A stretch of DNA of 64,000 nt from Variovorax sp. S12S4 (GCF_023195515.1 NZ_JALPKR020000002.1:1155001-1219000); one strand, 5' to 3'. Numbered from the stretch's first letter, positions 45,966 through 55,447 are shown. Numbers and translations: made by a program. The notes: generated from the letters alone by a model not told the origin.

Positions 45966-48944
45966 CTAGGCAACGGCGCTCAGCAACGCGGCATTGCCGC
46001 CGGCCGCCGTGGTGTTGACCGTGACCGTTTGCTCGGCGCAGAACCGATACAGGTAGTGCGGCCCGCCGGCCTTGGGCCCCGTGCCGCTCAGCCCTTCGCC
46101 GCCGAAAGGCTGCACACCGACCACCGCGCCAATGATGTTGCGGTTCACGTAGATGTTGCCCACATGCGCGCGCGAGGCCAGCGCCTGGGCGCGCGAATCG
46201 ATGCGGGTCTGAATGCCGAGCGTGAGGCCGTAGCCCAGCGCGTTGATGCGATCGATCACCTCCGCGGGGTCGCTCAGCGCGCCATGGCCCCAGCGCGCAA
46301 TCTGCAGCACCGGGCCGAAGATCTCGCTGGTCACGCTTTCGATGGAAGACACCTCGTAGGCCTGCGGCGCAATCAGGTTGCCTTCCGCATCCGTTGAAGA
46401 AGAAGCCGGCGCAAGAAGACGCTTGGCCTCCGAATCCAGCCGCTTCAGGTGGCGCCGGATGTTGTCGGCCGCTTCGCTGTCGATCACCGGCCCCACGTCG
46501 GTCGACAGCAGCGCCGGGTCGCCAGCCACCAGTTCCCCGGCCGCGCCGCGAATCATTTCGATCACCGCGTCCGCAACGCCGTCGTGCAGCACCAGCAGCC
46601 GCAATGCCGAGCAGCGCTGCCCAGCCGAACGGAATGCACTCTGCACCACGGCATCGACCACCTGCTCGGGCAGCGCGCTCGAGTCGACCAGCATCGCGTT
46701 GATGCCGCCGGTCTCCGCAATCAGCGGCACGATGGGGCCGTCCTTGGCGGCAAGCGCGCGGTGAATGATGCGCGCCACCTGCGTCGAGCCGGTGAACACC
46801 ACCCCTGCCACGCCCGGCGCGGCGACCAGCGCGGCACCCACCGTTTCACCCGGGCCGTGCAGCAGTTGCAGCGCATCGGCCGGCACGCCGGCGGCGTGCA
46901 GCAGCTTCACGGCTTCGAGCGCGACGGCGGGCGTTTGCTCGGCCGGCTTGGCGAGCACCGTGTTGCCGGTGGCAAGCGCGGCCGCCACCTGGCCCATGAA
47001 GATTGCCAACGGAAAATTCCACGGGCTGATGCACACCCAGGGACCGCGCGCGGTGAGCCGCAGTTCGTTGCTCTCGCCCGTGGGGCCGGGCAACGCCACG
47101 GGCTGCATGATGCGCTCGGTTTCGTCCGCGTAGTAGCGCAAGAAGTCGATGGCCTCGCGCACTTCGGCTACTGCATCGCCCCAGGTCTTGAACGCCTCTT
47201 TCACCAGCAGCGCGCAGAAGCGCGGCAGTTCCCGCTGCAGTGCATCGGCGGCTTGGCGCAGCGTGGCGGCGCGAGTCTCGACCGGCGTCTTGCGCCAGTG
47301 GCGAAAGCTGGCTGCACTGGCGGCAACGGCTTTGGGCGCGCTGGCAGGGTCGAACTCTTCGACCCGGGGCACGGCGGTGGCATCCAGTGCCGCAAGCAAC
47401 GGCGCGCGCATCGATTCGACGGCAAGGTCCACGCCCTCGCTGTTGCGCCGCGCAGGCGGCGGGCCGAAGAGCGCGGGCGGCAGCGGCAAGGCGGGATTCG
47501 ATGGTTCGAGCCAGAGCGGGGACATGAGCAGCTCGTCGATGTCCACGTCTTCGTCGCCCAGCTGGTTCACGAACGATGAATTGGCGCCGTTCTCGAGCAG
47601 GCGCCGCACGAGGTAGGCGAGCAGGTCCTTGTGCTGGCCCACGGGCGCATACACGCGCACCGGCGCGGCGGTGCTCTTCATCACTTCGCGGTAGACGCCC
47701 TCGCCCATGCCATGCAGGCGCTGCAGTTCGAAAGGTGCCTGCGCCGCCTCGGCCATTTGCAGGATGGCGGCGATGGTGCCCGCGTTGTGCGTGGCGAACT
47801 GCGGATAGATCGCATCGGGCGCCGAAAGCAGCGCGCGTGCGCAGGCCAGGTAGCTGATGTCGCTGTGGTGCTTGTGCGTGAAGACCGGGTAGTGCGGCAG
47901 ACCGAGCTCCTGCGCACGCTTGATCTCGGCGTCCCAGTAGGCGCCCTTCACCAGCCGGCACATCAGGCGCAAGCCGTGTTTGCGCGCCACCGACGTGACA
48001 TGCTCGATGAGTTCGAGCGCGCGCGTCTGGTAGGCCTGCAGCGCAAGGCCAAAGCCGCGCCACTGCGGCTGTTCGGCGGCCACGCGCGCGGCCAGCGCCT
48101 CGAACACATCGAGCGAAAGCTCCAGCCGGTCGACCTCTTCGGCGTCGATGGTGAGGTTGAGGTTGGCAGCCGCTGCAAGCTCGCACAGCTGCCACACGCG
48201 CGGCACCAGCTCGCGCATCACTCGCGCGTGCTGTGCATATTCGTAGCGCGGATGCAGCGCGCTCAGCTTGATGGAAATGCCGTCGTTGTGCTCGGGCGCA
48301 CGCGCCGCATCGGCGCCGGCCGCAATGGCGCCGATGGCGTGCGTGTAGCTGTCGAGGTAGCGCAGCGCATCCGCATCGGTACGCGCGCCTTCGCCGAGCA
48401 TGTCGTAGCTGAAGCGCAGTGCGCCTTGCTTGCGGTGCGCCGAGCGGGCCTCGTCCATGGCCTCTGCAATGGTCTGGCCCAGCACGAACTGGCGGCCGAG
48501 CAGTTGCACCGCACGCAGCGTGGCGGCCACCACCGTGCGCGCGCCCAGCTTGGCCATGAGGCCGGACGGGTGGTCGCCTTCGGGCAAGAACTTCTTCGAC
48601 ATCGCGATGGCGGCGGAAGACAGGCGCGACAGCGTGGAGTCGGCCGTGCCTTCGAAATCGGCGCGGCCCAGCTGATCGGCCGTGAGCGCAATGGCCGTGG
48701 CGGCATCGGGCACGCGAAGCAGCGCCTCGGCCAGGCGCATGAGCGCCAGGCCCTCGGCACTGGAAATCGGGTATTCGCGCAGCAGGCTTTCCATGGCCCA
48801 GAACGGCGGCGGGTGGCGGCGCACCGCCTCCACCCACGGCCTAGCGGCAATGGCCGCCGCAGCCCAATCGAGTGCGCCTTCGAGCGAGGCGAGCCGGTGA
48901 GATACGACATCCGCTTCAGGGCGGTAAGGGGTGGGCAGGTGCAT
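45966..48944 (-). CDS. putA: Bifunctional proline dehydrogenase/P5C dehydrogenase PutA
   Basis: 992 aa. The proline dehydrogenase barrel (about 130-460) carries SIKLSALHPRYEYAQHARVM, RLMCRLVKGAYWDAEIKRAQE and MLRGMGE-like QRLHGMGEGVYREV. The aldehyde dehydrogenase domain (about 520-985) has PWNFPLAIFMGQVAAAL, GNTVLAKPAEQTP and the catalytic Cys in SAGQRCSALR near residue 778. The N-terminal ribbon-helix-helix DNA-binding domain of E. coli PutA is absent, so this is the bifunctional form that does not repress its own gene. It oxidises proline to glutamate via FAD and NAD at the membrane. A divergent Lrp-type regulator takes over control. Confidence 0.93.
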   Translation of the reverse strand: MHLPTPYRPEADVVSHRLASLEGALDWAAAAIAARPWVEAVRRHPPPFWAMESLLREYPISSAEGLALMRLAEALLRVPDAATAIALTADQLGRADFEGTADSTLSRLSSAAIAMSKKFLPEGDHPSGLMAKLGARTVVAATLRAVQLLGRQFVLGQTIAEAMDEARSAHRKQGALRFSYDMLGEGARTDADALRYLDSYTHAIGAIAAGADAARAPEHNDGISIKLSALHPRYEYAQHARVMRELVPRVWQLCELAAAANLNLTIDAEEVDRLELSLDVFEALAARVAAEQPQWRGFGLALQAYQTRALELIEHVTSVARKHGLRLMCRLVKGAYWDAEIKRAQELGLPHYPVFTHKHHSDISYLACARALLSAPDAIYPQFATHNAGTIAAILQMAEAAQAPFELQRLHGMGEGVYREVMKSTAAPVRVYAPVGQHKDLLAYLVRRLLENGANSSFVNQLGDEDVDIDELLMSPLWLEPSNPALPLPPALFGPPPARRNSEGVDLAVESMRAPLLAALDATAVPRVEEFDPASAPKAVAASAASFRHWRKTPVETRAATLRQAADALQRELPRFCALLVKEAFKTWGDAVAEVREAIDFLRYYADETERIMQPVALPGPTGESNELRLTARGPWVCISPWNFPLAIFMGQVAAALATGNTVLAKPAEQTPAVALEAVKLLHAAGVPADALQLLHGPGETVGAALVAAPGVAGVVFTGSTQVARIIHRALAAKDGPIVPLIAETGGINAMLVDSSALPEQVVDAVVQSAFRSAGQRCSALRLLVLHDGVADAVIEMIRGAAGELVAGDPALLSTDVGPVIDSEAADNIRRHLKRLDSEAKRLLAPASSSTDAEGNLIAPQAYEVSSIESVTSEIFGPVLQIARWGHGALSDPAEVIDRINALGYGLTLGIQTRIDSRAQALASRAHVGNIYVNRNIIGAVVGVQPFGGEGLSGTGPKAGGPHYLYRFCAEQTVTVNTTAAGGNAALLSAVA

Positions 48945-48965
48945 GGCAGTTCCTTGGTTCTATCC

Positions 48966-48986
48966 CCTATGGTCTTTGGATATAGG
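48966..48986. promoter_or_regulatory. Dyad between putA and its Lrp-type regulator
   Basis: CCTAT at 48966-48970 and ATAGG at 48982-48986 form an inverted repeat separated by 11 bases, in the 88-nt gap between the two divergent starts. Lrp/AsnC proteins bind AT-containing dyads of this kind, so it is a candidate site for the PutR-like regulator. Evidence is symmetry and position only. Confidence 0.3.
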
Positions 48987-49032
48987 CCGAATCTTTTGCC
49001 AAAAAACAAGGTGCGAACCGGATAATTCACCA

Positions 49033-49506
49033 ATGCCCGACCTGGACCTGGACCGCATCGATCTCCGGCTACTGAAGATTCTTCAGGAAGACGGCCGCAT
49101 CACCAACCTCAAGTTGGCCGAGGCGGTGGCGCTCTCGCCCACCGCGGTGCTGGCGCGGGTGCAGCGGCTCACGCGCGAGGGCTTCATCCAGGGTTACGAG
49201 GCGCGGCTCGATCCGCACAAGCTCGGGCGGGGCCTTACGGTGTTCGTGGAAATTCTGCTCGACCGCACCACCCCCAACGTGTTCGACCAGTTCAAGGCCG
49301 CCGTTCACGCGCGCGACGAAATCATGGAATGCCACATGGTTGCGGGCGGTTTCGACTACCTGCTCAAGACCCGCATGGCCGACATGGCGGCGTACCGCGA
49401 CTTTGCCGGCACGGTGCTGTGGCAACTGCCCGGCGTGCGAGAGACGCGCACCTACGCGGTGATGGAAGAAGTGAAGAGCAGCGCGCGGCTGCCGCTCGCG
49501 CTGTAG
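49033..49506 (+). CDS. Lrp/AsnC family regulator, PutR-like
   Basis: 157 aa. The N-terminal helix-turn-helix reads DRIDLRLLKILQEDGRITNLKLAEAVALSPTAVLARVQRL. The C-terminal RAM/AsnC domain follows, with ECHMVAGGFDYLLKTRMADMAAYRDF as the ligand and assembly region. It is divergent from putA (88 nt between starts), the usual place for PutR, which activates putA when proline is present. This putA lacks its own DNA-binding domain, which strengthens the assignment. Confidence 0.88.
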   Translation: MPDLDLDRIDLRLLKILQEDGRITNLKLAEAVALSPTAVLARVQRLTREGFIQGYEARLDPHKLGRGLTVFVEILLDRTTPNVFDQFKAAVHARDEIMECHMVAGGFDYLLKTRMADMAAYRDFAGTVLWQLPGVRETRTYAVMEEVKSSARLPLAL

Positions 49507-49519
49507 CTCACCGATAGGC

Positions 49520-50221
49520 TCAGGCCGGTTTGCGAGGGCGCCCGCCGAAGATGGCCGTGCCGATGCGAACCATCGTGCTACCCGCGCTGACGGCCGCCTC
49601 CAGGTCGGCACTCATGCCCAGCGAAAGCGTGTCGACTTCGATGCCCGCGGCCCGAATGGCGTCGTAAACCTCGCGTGCGCGCAAACACAGTTCGCGCTGC
49701 GCGGCGAAATCCGGCGCCGGCTCGGGAATGGCCATGACCCCGCGCAGCTGCAAATGTGGCAAAGCCGCCACAGCGCGCGCAAGCGGCAAAGCCTCTTCCG
49801 GAGGCACGCCGGACTTGTTGGCGCCGCCGTCCACATTGACCTGCAGGCACACCTGCAGCGGCGGCAAATGCGCCGGCCGCTGGGCCGAAAGGCGCTCGGC
49901 AATCTTGAGCCGGTCGATGCTGTGCACCCAGTCGAAATGCTCGGCCACGGGCCGCGTCTTGTTGCTTTGCAGAGGGCCGATGCAGTGCCACTCGAGCTCC
50001 GCGCGCAGATCCGAAAGCGCCTCGATCTTGTCCAGGCCTTCTTGCACATAGTTCTCGCCGAAGGCCCGCTGGCCCGCCCCGTGGGCTTCGCGCACGGCCT
50101 CCGGACCGAAGGTCTTGGACACCGCCAGCAGCCGGACTTCGGCCGGGTTGCGCCCCTCGGAGGCGCAGGCCCTTTCGATCCGGTTCTTTACTTGCTGGAG
50201 GTCGTCGCCAATCATCGTCAT
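49520..50221 (-). CDS. YggS family PLP homeostasis protein
   Basis: 233 aa. Single-domain PLP-binding barrel: VRLLAVSKTFGPEAVREAH contains the PLP Lys, followed by FGENYVQEGLDKIEAL, WHCIGPLQSNKTRPVAEHFDWVHSIDR and LSLGMSADLEAAVSAGSTMVRIGTAIFG. YggS/PipY proteins bind PLP without a known reaction and tune vitamin B6 and amino-acid pools. The gene is divergent from pilT, an arrangement common in proteobacteria. An in-frame start six nt downstream (50215) is equally possible. Confidence 0.92.
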   Translation of the reverse strand: MTMIGDDLQQVKNRIERACASEGRNPAEVRLLAVSKTFGPEAVREAHGAGQRAFGENYVQEGLDKIEALSDLRAELEWHCIGPLQSNKTRPVAEHFDWVHSIDRLKIAERLSAQRPAHLPPLQVCLQVNVDGGANKSGVPPEEALPLARAVAALPHLQLRGVMAIPEPAPDFAAQRELCLRAREVYDAIRAAGIEVDTLSLGMSADLEAAVSAGSTMVRIGTAIFGGRPRKPA

Positions 50222-50272
50222 AATCGTCCAAAATCGTATCAAAACGTCACCGAACTCGAGCCGAGGATCCCC

Positions 50273-51316
50273 GTGGACATTACCCAACTGCTGGCATTCA
50301 GCGTCAAGAACAAAGCATCCGACCTGCATTTGTCGGCCGGCCTGCCGCCCATGATTCGCGTCCATGGCGACGTGCGGCGCATCAACGTCGATGCGCTCGA
50401 CCACAAGGCGGTGCACGCCATGGTGTACGACATCATGAGCGACACCCACCGCAAGCACTACGAAGAGTTTCTGGAGGTCGACTTCTCGTTCGAGATCGAC
50501 GGCCTGGCGCGCTTTCGCGTGAACGCATTCAACCAGGCACGCGGCGCGGCCGCCGTGTTCCGGACCATTCCTTCGAAGATCCTGACGCTGGAGCAGCTCA
50601 ACGCGCCCAAGATTTTCGCGGAACTGGCGCTCAAGCCGCGCGGCCTGGTGCTGGTGACCGGCCCCACGGGCTCGGGCAAGTCGACCACGCTGGCCGCCAT
50701 GGTCAATTACCTGAACGAAAACGAGTACGGACACATCCTCACGGTGGAAGACCCGATCGAATTCGTGCACGAGTCGAAGAAGTGCCTGATCAACCAGCGC
50801 GAAGTGGGGCCAATGACGCTGTCGTTCTCGAACGCGCTGCGCTCTGCCCTGCGTGAAGACCCGGACGCCATCTTGGTGGGCGAGCTGCGCGACCTGGAAA
50901 CCATTCGCCTGGCGATGACCGCGGCCGAAACGGGCCACCTGGTGTTCGGCACGCTGCACACCTCGTCGGCCGCCAAGACCATCGACCGGATCATCGACGT
51001 GTTCCCGGGCGAAGAAAAGGAAATGATCCGCGCCATGCTGTCGGAGTCGCTGCAGGCCGTGATCTCGCAAACGCTGTGCAAGACCAAGGACGGCCAGGGC
51101 CGCGTGGCGGCGCACGAGATCATGCTGGGCACGCCGGCCATCCGCAATTTGATTCGCGAAGCCAAGGTGGCGCAGATGTATTCGGCCATCCAGACCGGCC
51201 AGGGCTCGGGCATGCAGACGCTGGACCAGAACCTGACCGACCTCGTGCGCCGCAATGCCATTTCGGCGGCGGAAGCACGCGGCAAGGCCAAGATCCCAGA
51301 AAATTTCCCTGGCTGA
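50273..51316 (+). CDS. pilT: Type IV pilus retraction ATPase PilT
   Basis: 347 aa from a GTG at 50273, with GAGGA upstream as ribosome-binding site. N-terminal ASDLHLSAGLPPMIRVHGDV is the PAS-like PilT domain. The ATPase core has Walker A VTGPTGSGKSTTLAAM near residue 132, the Asp box HILTVEDPIEFVH, Walker B AILVGELRDLETI and the His box TGHLVFGTLHTSS. AIRNLIREAKVAQMYSAIQ is the retraction motif of PilT. It powers pilus disassembly and twitching motility at the inner membrane. pilU follows 27 nt downstream. Confidence 0.96.
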   Translation: MDITQLLAFSVKNKASDLHLSAGLPPMIRVHGDVRRINVDALDHKAVHAMVYDIMSDTHRKHYEEFLEVDFSFEIDGLARFRVNAFNQARGAAAVFRTIPSKILTLEQLNAPKIFAELALKPRGLVLVTGPTGSGKSTTLAAMVNYLNENEYGHILTVEDPIEFVHESKKCLINQREVGPMTLSFSNALRSALREDPDAILVGELRDLETIRLAMTAAETGHLVFGTLHTSSAAKTIDRIIDVFPGEEKEMIRAMLSESLQAVISQTLCKTKDGQGRVAAHEIMLGTPAIRNLIREAKVAQMYSAIQTGQGSGMQTLDQNLTDLVRRNAISAAEARGKAKIPENFPG

Positions 51317-51343
51317 TCCACAGCCCTTCGGAGTACCGACATC

Positions 51344-52480
51344 ATGGAACGCGATCAAGCCAGCCAGTTCATCAACGACCTGCTCAAGCTCATGGTGAGC
51401 CGGAACGGCAGCGACTTGTTCATTACGGCGGACTTTCCGCCCGCCATCAAGGTCGATGGCAAGGTCACCAAGGTGTCGCAGCAGGCGCTGGGCGCGCAGC
51501 ACACGCTGGCGCTGACGCGCTCGGTCATGAACGACCGGCAGACGGCTGAGTTCGAGCGCACCAAGGAATGCAACTTTGCGATTTCGCCCACCGGCATTGG
51601 CCGTTTCCGCGTGAACGCGTTTGTGCAGCAGGGCAAGGTTGGCATGGTGCTGCGGACCATTCCGGCCAAGCTGCCGACCATCGACGGCCTGGGCATGCCG
51701 CAGGTGCTGAAAGACGTGTCGATGACCAAGCGCGGCCTCACCATCATGGTGGGCGCCACGGGCTCGGGCAAGTCGACCACGCTGGCGGCCATGATCGACT
51801 GGCGCAACGAAAACTCCTACGGCCACATCGTCACGGTAGAAGACCCGGTTGAGTTTGTGCACCCGCACAAGAACTGCGTGGTAACGCAGCGCGAAGTGGG
51901 CATTGACACCGACAGCTGGGAAGCCGCGCTCAAGAACACGCTGCGCCAGGCGCCAGACGTGATCTTGATGGGCGAAATTCGCGACCGCGAAACCATGGAG
52001 CACGCGGTGGCTTTTGCCGAAACCGGCCACCTTTGCATGGCCACGCTGCACGCCAACAGCGCCAACCAGGCGCTGGACCGCATCATCAACTTCTTTCCCG
52101 AAGAACGCCGCGCGCAGCTGCTGATGGACTTGTCGCTGAACCTGCGTTCGCTGATTTCGCAGCGCCTGATTCCCACCGAAGACGGCCAGGGCCGCGTGGC
52201 CGCAGTCGAAGTGCTGCTGAACACGCCGCTCATCTCAGACCTGATCTTCAAGGGCGAAGTCGGCGAGATCAAGGAGATCATGAAGAAGAGCCGGAACCTC
52301 GGCATGCAGACCTTCGACCAGGCGCTGTTCGACCTGTTCGAAAGCCACTCGATCACCTTTGAAGACGCGATTCGCAACGCCGACTCGGCCAACGACCTGC
52401 GGCTGCAGATCAAGCTCAACAGCCAGCGCGCGCGCAGCACCGACCTGTCGGCCGGCACGGAGCATTTCGCGATCGTTTAG
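51344..52480 (+). CDS. pilU: PilT-like ATPase PilU
   Basis: 378 aa. A second PilT-type ATPase with Walker A MVGATGSGKSTTLAAM, Asp box HIVTVEDPVEFVH, Walker B VILMGEIRDRETM and His box TGHLCMATLHANS. ISDLIFKGEVGEIKEIMKKS replaces the AIRNLIRE motif of PilT, which is typical of PilU. PilU assists PilT in pilus retraction and depends on it. The pilT-pilU order and spacing match other proteobacteria. Confidence 0.95.
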   Translation: MERDQASQFINDLLKLMVSRNGSDLFITADFPPAIKVDGKVTKVSQQALGAQHTLALTRSVMNDRQTAEFERTKECNFAISPTGIGRFRVNAFVQQGKVGMVLRTIPAKLPTIDGLGMPQVLKDVSMTKRGLTIMVGATGSGKSTTLAAMIDWRNENSYGHIVTVEDPVEFVHPHKNCVVTQREVGIDTDSWEAALKNTLRQAPDVILMGEIRDRETMEHAVAFAETGHLCMATLHANSANQALDRIINFFPEERRAQLLMDLSLNLRSLISQRLIPTEDGQGRVAAVEVLLNTPLISDLIFKGEVGEIKEIMKKSRNLGMQTFDQALFDLFESHSITFEDAIRNADSANDLRLQIKLNSQRARSTDLSAGTEHFAIV

Positions 52481-52559
52481 ACGCCCCCGAAGCGCCTTCG
52501 GTGCGCTGGGTGAATCCGCTGCGAGACGAAGGCCGCTCATTGGCTTTAAGCTCTCGCCC

Positions 52560-53468
52560 ATGAGCAGCATCAACACCCGAACCTACGAATCCACCCCCGC
52601 GCAGACGGTGGCCTTTCTGGGCCTTGGCGTCATGGGCGGGCCGATGGCCGGCCACCTGGCCAAGGCCGGACATAACGTCACGGTCTACAACCGCACACCG
52701 GCCAAGGCCGAGGCATGGGTTGCCGAATTCGGCCCGCCGGGCCGCTACGCCGCCACGCCGCGCGATGCCGCCGCCGGCGCCGACATCGTGTTCAGCTGCG
52801 TGGGCAACGACGACGACCTGCGCTCCGTGGTGCTGGGCCCCAACGGCGCCTTTGCGAGCATGAAAAAAGGCGCCGTGTTCGTCGACCACACCACCGCTTC
52901 GGCCGACGTGGCGCGCGAACTGTCGAGCGCGGCGCAGGCGCTGGGCCTGCATTTCATCGACGCACCGGTTTCCGGCGGCCAGGCCGGCGCGCAGAACGGT
53001 GCGCTCACCGTGATGTGCGGCGGCGACAAGGCCAGCTTCGAGCGCGTGAAGCCGGTGATCAACGCCTTTGCGCGCGCCGTTACGCTGCTGGGCGCCAGCG
53101 GTGCCGGCCAGCTCGCAAAAATGGTGAACCAGATCGCCATTGCCGGCCTGGTGCAGGGTCTCTCCGAAGCCATTGCCTTCGGCCAGCGCGCCGGCCTCGA
53201 CATGAAGGCGGTGCTCGAAGTCATCGGTAAAGGCGCAGCGCAAAGCTGGCAAATGGACAACCGCGGCAAGACCATGATCGAAGGCAAGTTCGACTATGGC
53301 TTTGCCGTCGACTGGATGCGCAAGGACCTGGGCCTGGTGCTCGACGAGGCCAAGCGCAACGGCTCGCGCGTGCCGGTCACCGCGCTGGTCGACCAGTTCT
53401 ATGCCGACGTGCAGCAGGCCGGTGGCAGCCGGTGGGACACGTCGAGCCTGATCATCCGGCTCAAATAA
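52560..53468 (+). CDS. 3-hydroxyisobutyrate dehydrogenase-family NAD(P)-dependent oxidoreductase
   Basis: 302 aa. The Rossmann motif VAFLGLGVMGGPMAGHLAKAGHNVTVYNRT opens the protein; FIDAPVSGGQAGAQNGALTVMCGG is the substrate motif, and GAGQLAKMVNQIAIAG carries the catalytic Lys. This is the beta-hydroxyacid dehydrogenase family, with 3-hydroxyisobutyrate, tartronate semialdehyde or succinic semialdehyde as possible substrates. The substrate cannot be chosen from sequence. A terminator directly follows the stop. Confidence 0.9.
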   Translation: MSSINTRTYESTPAQTVAFLGLGVMGGPMAGHLAKAGHNVTVYNRTPAKAEAWVAEFGPPGRYAATPRDAAAGADIVFSCVGNDDDLRSVVLGPNGAFASMKKGAVFVDHTTASADVARELSSAAQALGLHFIDAPVSGGQAGAQNGALTVMCGGDKASFERVKPVINAFARAVTLLGASGAGQLAKMVNQIAIAGLVQGLSEAIAFGQRAGLDMKAVLEVIGKGAAQSWQMDNRGKTMIEGKFDYGFAVDWMRKDLGLVLDEAKRNGSRVPVTALVDQFYADVQQAGGSRWDTSSLIIRLK

Positions 53469-53494
53469 AAAAAGCCCGCGAAAGCGGGCTTTTT
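53467..53494 (+). terminator. Rho-independent terminator after the dehydrogenase gene
   Basis: A GCCCGC / GCGGGC stem with a GAAA loop is preceded by seven A and followed by five T. The symmetrical A and T runs may also let it act on the convergent BON-lipoprotein operon. Confidence 0.88.
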
Positions 53495-53539
53495 GCTTTG
53501 GGCCTGGCTGGCCTGGAGCTAGGGCCGGCGAGAGACAGA

Positions 53540-54304
53540 TCAGCGCACAGGCGAGGTGGTCACGCTGCCCGGCTGGCCGGCCGGCGGCAGCGGCTCCATC
53601 GGCGGCAACGGCACGCGCGATGAAGAAGAAGGCGCCGGAGCCACCGAGCTTGGCGCCGGCGCGGGAGCAGCACCCGTGCCGCCGCGCTGGGCCTGGTTGG
53701 CCAACTCGGCCTCGCTCACGATCTCGACCACGCGCACCACCTTTTGCACGCCCGAGATGCCGCGCGCGATTTCGGTCGCGCGGTCGGTCTCGCGCCGGGT
53801 GGCAATGCCCATCAGGTAGACCACGCCGCGCTCGGTCACCACCTTGAACGAGTTGGCAAAGATGTCCTTGGCATCGAGCAGCGAGGCCTTGATCTTGCCG
53901 CTGATGAACACGTCGTTCGAACGGTCCTGGAAGGTGCTGGGCTGGCCGATGGTGAGCTCGTTGACTACCGAGCGCACGTTGTCCACGCGCTGCACCACTT
54001 CCTCGACGCGGCGGCGGTCGGCCTCGTTGCCCACGGCGCCGGTCAGCAGCACCTGGCGGTTGTAGCTGGTCACGCTCACGTACATGTTGTCGTTGGCAAT
54101 CTCGCGCACGCGGGCGGCCGCGCGCAGCTCGATGCCCTGGTCGTCCAGCTGGGCGCCGGAGCTGCGGCGGTCGGTCGCCACCATGCCCACGCCCATTGCG
54201 GCCGCGCCGCCCACCACAAGCGGCACGCAGCCGGAAAGCCCGGCAACCAGAACGGCTCCCGAGGCGAATGCAATGGCGAGGCGTTGGAATGGTGTCGTCG
54301 TCAT
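53540..54304 (-). CDS. BON-domain lipoprotein, DolP/YraP-like
   Basis: 254 aa. A lipoprotein signal with lipobox AGLSGCVPL precedes two BON domains (about residues 60-125 and 140-205): YNRQVLLTGAVGNEADRRRVEEVVQRV and TERGVVYLMGIATRRETDRATEIARG. The C-terminus is Pro/Ser/Ala-rich. DolP-type lipoproteins bind phospholipid at the outer membrane and help keep it intact. It sits in the conserved rsmI / yraN / SIS / dolP locus, and its start overlaps the SIS gene stop by four bases. Confidence 0.87.
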   Translation of the reverse strand: MTTTPFQRLAIAFASGAVLVAGLSGCVPLVVGGAAAMGVGMVATDRRSSGAQLDDQGIELRAAARVREIANDNMYVSVTSYNRQVLLTGAVGNEADRRRVEEVVQRVDNVRSVVNELTIGQPSTFQDRSNDVFISGKIKASLLDAKDIFANSFKVVTERGVVYLMGIATRRETDRATEIARGISGVQKVVRVVEIVSEAELANQAQRGGTGAAPAPAPSSVAPAPSSSSRVPLPPMEPLPPAGQPGSVTTSPVR

Positions 54305-54945
54305 GTGGAAGCTTCCTGTTCTCCGAGTAGCTGGGCATCCACGCCGTCGCACAGGCAATGCAGTGCGAGCAGGTGGACTTCGTGGATGCGTGCCGCACGT
54401 TCGTGCGACACACCAATCTGAACATCAGTTTCGCGCAGCGCACGCCCAATGGCGCCGCCGGTTCCGGTGCTGCCCGCGGCAGGCGAGGCCGGCTGGCCGA
54501 TGCTGGCATTGCCGAGCAGGGCCACAACAGTCATGTCGCGCTCATGCGCGGCCAGCACGGCGGCAAGCACCGCAGCCGATTGCCCGCTGGCACTGAGGGC
54601 AAGCAGCACGTCGCCGGCCTGGCCGAGCGCGCGCACCTGGCGGGCAAAGCGGTCGGCGTCTATCGCGTTGGCGCTGTCGGCCAAGGGATCGGTGCTGTCG
54701 CCGGGCAGCGCAATGGCGCCCAGCTCGGGCCGCTCGCGCTCGAAGCGGCCGACAAACTGCGCCGCGAACTGCGCGGCAAGCAGGCCCGACACGCCCGCAC
54801 CGCAGGCCAGCACCTTGCCGCCGCTCGTCACGCACGCCAGGATGGCCTGCATGGCTTGCGATATGGGTTTGCTGAGGACTGGGCCGGCCTGGTATTTAAG
54901 GTCGGCGCTATCGATGAAATGTTGCTGAATCCGTTGCTCGAGCAT
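54301..54945 (-). CDS. SIS-domain phosphosugar isomerase-like protein (DiaA/GmhA family)
   Basis: 214 aa. A SIS fold is shown by GGKVLACGAGVSGLLAAQFAAQFVGRFERERPELGAIAL and by GDVLLALSASGQSAAVLAAVLAAHERDMTVVAL. In this locus the E. coli counterpart is DiaA, which binds DnaA and promotes replication initiation; GmhA is the related heptose isomerase. The conserved position beside yraN and the BON lipoprotein favours the DiaA type. The ATG at 54945 was chosen because it starts with the typical LEQRIQQHFIDSADLK helix. Confidence 0.83.
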   Translation of the reverse strand: MLEQRIQQHFIDSADLKYQAGPVLSKPISQAMQAILACVTSGGKVLACGAGVSGLLAAQFAAQFVGRFERERPELGAIALPGDSTDPLADSANAIDADRFARQVRALGQAGDVLLALSASGQSAAVLAAVLAAHERDMTVVALLGNASIGQPASPAAGSTGTGGAIGRALRETDVQIGVSHERAARIHEVHLLALHCLCDGVDAQLLGEQEAST

Positions 54946-55036
54946 GGGGCGGGATGATACCGGGGGGCAATGAAACAAGACGTTTGCGGTGTGGAGCCTT
55001 CGGCGCGCGCCGAGTTCCCGCGCCGCCGCCAAGACG

Positions 55037-55402
55037 CTAGCCCGCGTCGAACGCCCCCTTCAGCCAGGTGATGCGCTCTTCGACCAGCACCACGTCGAAG
55101 CGGCACGGCGGCAGCGTGCGCAGCCCGTTCAGGTAGTGCCGCGCCGCAAACACGATGCGCCGCTGCTTCACGCCCGTGATGCTGCCGCCGGCACCGCCAT
55201 GCGAGGCCGTGCTGCGCTGGCGCACCTCGACGAACACCAGCGTTCCGTCGCGCGGATCGCGCATGATCAGGTCGATCTCGCCGCCGCCGCGCCCGGGCGT
55301 TCGATAATTGCGGGCAACCAGCGCGAGGCCGGCGTTCTGAAGATGGTCGAGCGCGGCGTCTTCCGCCGCATCGCCCCGATGCTTCGTCGTGATGGTTTTC
55401 AT
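55037..55402 (-). CDS. YraN family (UPF0102) nuclease-fold protein
   Basis: 121 aa. The Holliday-junction-resolvase-like fold is seen as GDAAEDAALDHLQNAGLALVARNYR, GGEIDLIMRD and LVFVEVRQRS (E...D...ExR pattern), then KQRRIVFAARHYL. UPF0102 proteins are widespread and have no proven activity. It is divergent from rsmI (45 nt) and upstream of the SIS and BON genes, the same order as in E. coli apart from the missing lpoA. Confidence 0.9.
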   Translation of the reverse strand: MKTITTKHRGDAAEDAALDHLQNAGLALVARNYRTPGRGGGEIDLIMRDPRDGTLVFVEVRQRSTASHGGAGGSITGVKQRRIVFAARHYLNGLRTLPPCRFDVVLVEERITWLKGAFDAG

Positions 55403-55447
55403 GCTTGGCTCCCTGCCGGCTTCTTTTTGTTTCTTCGGAGAAACCCA

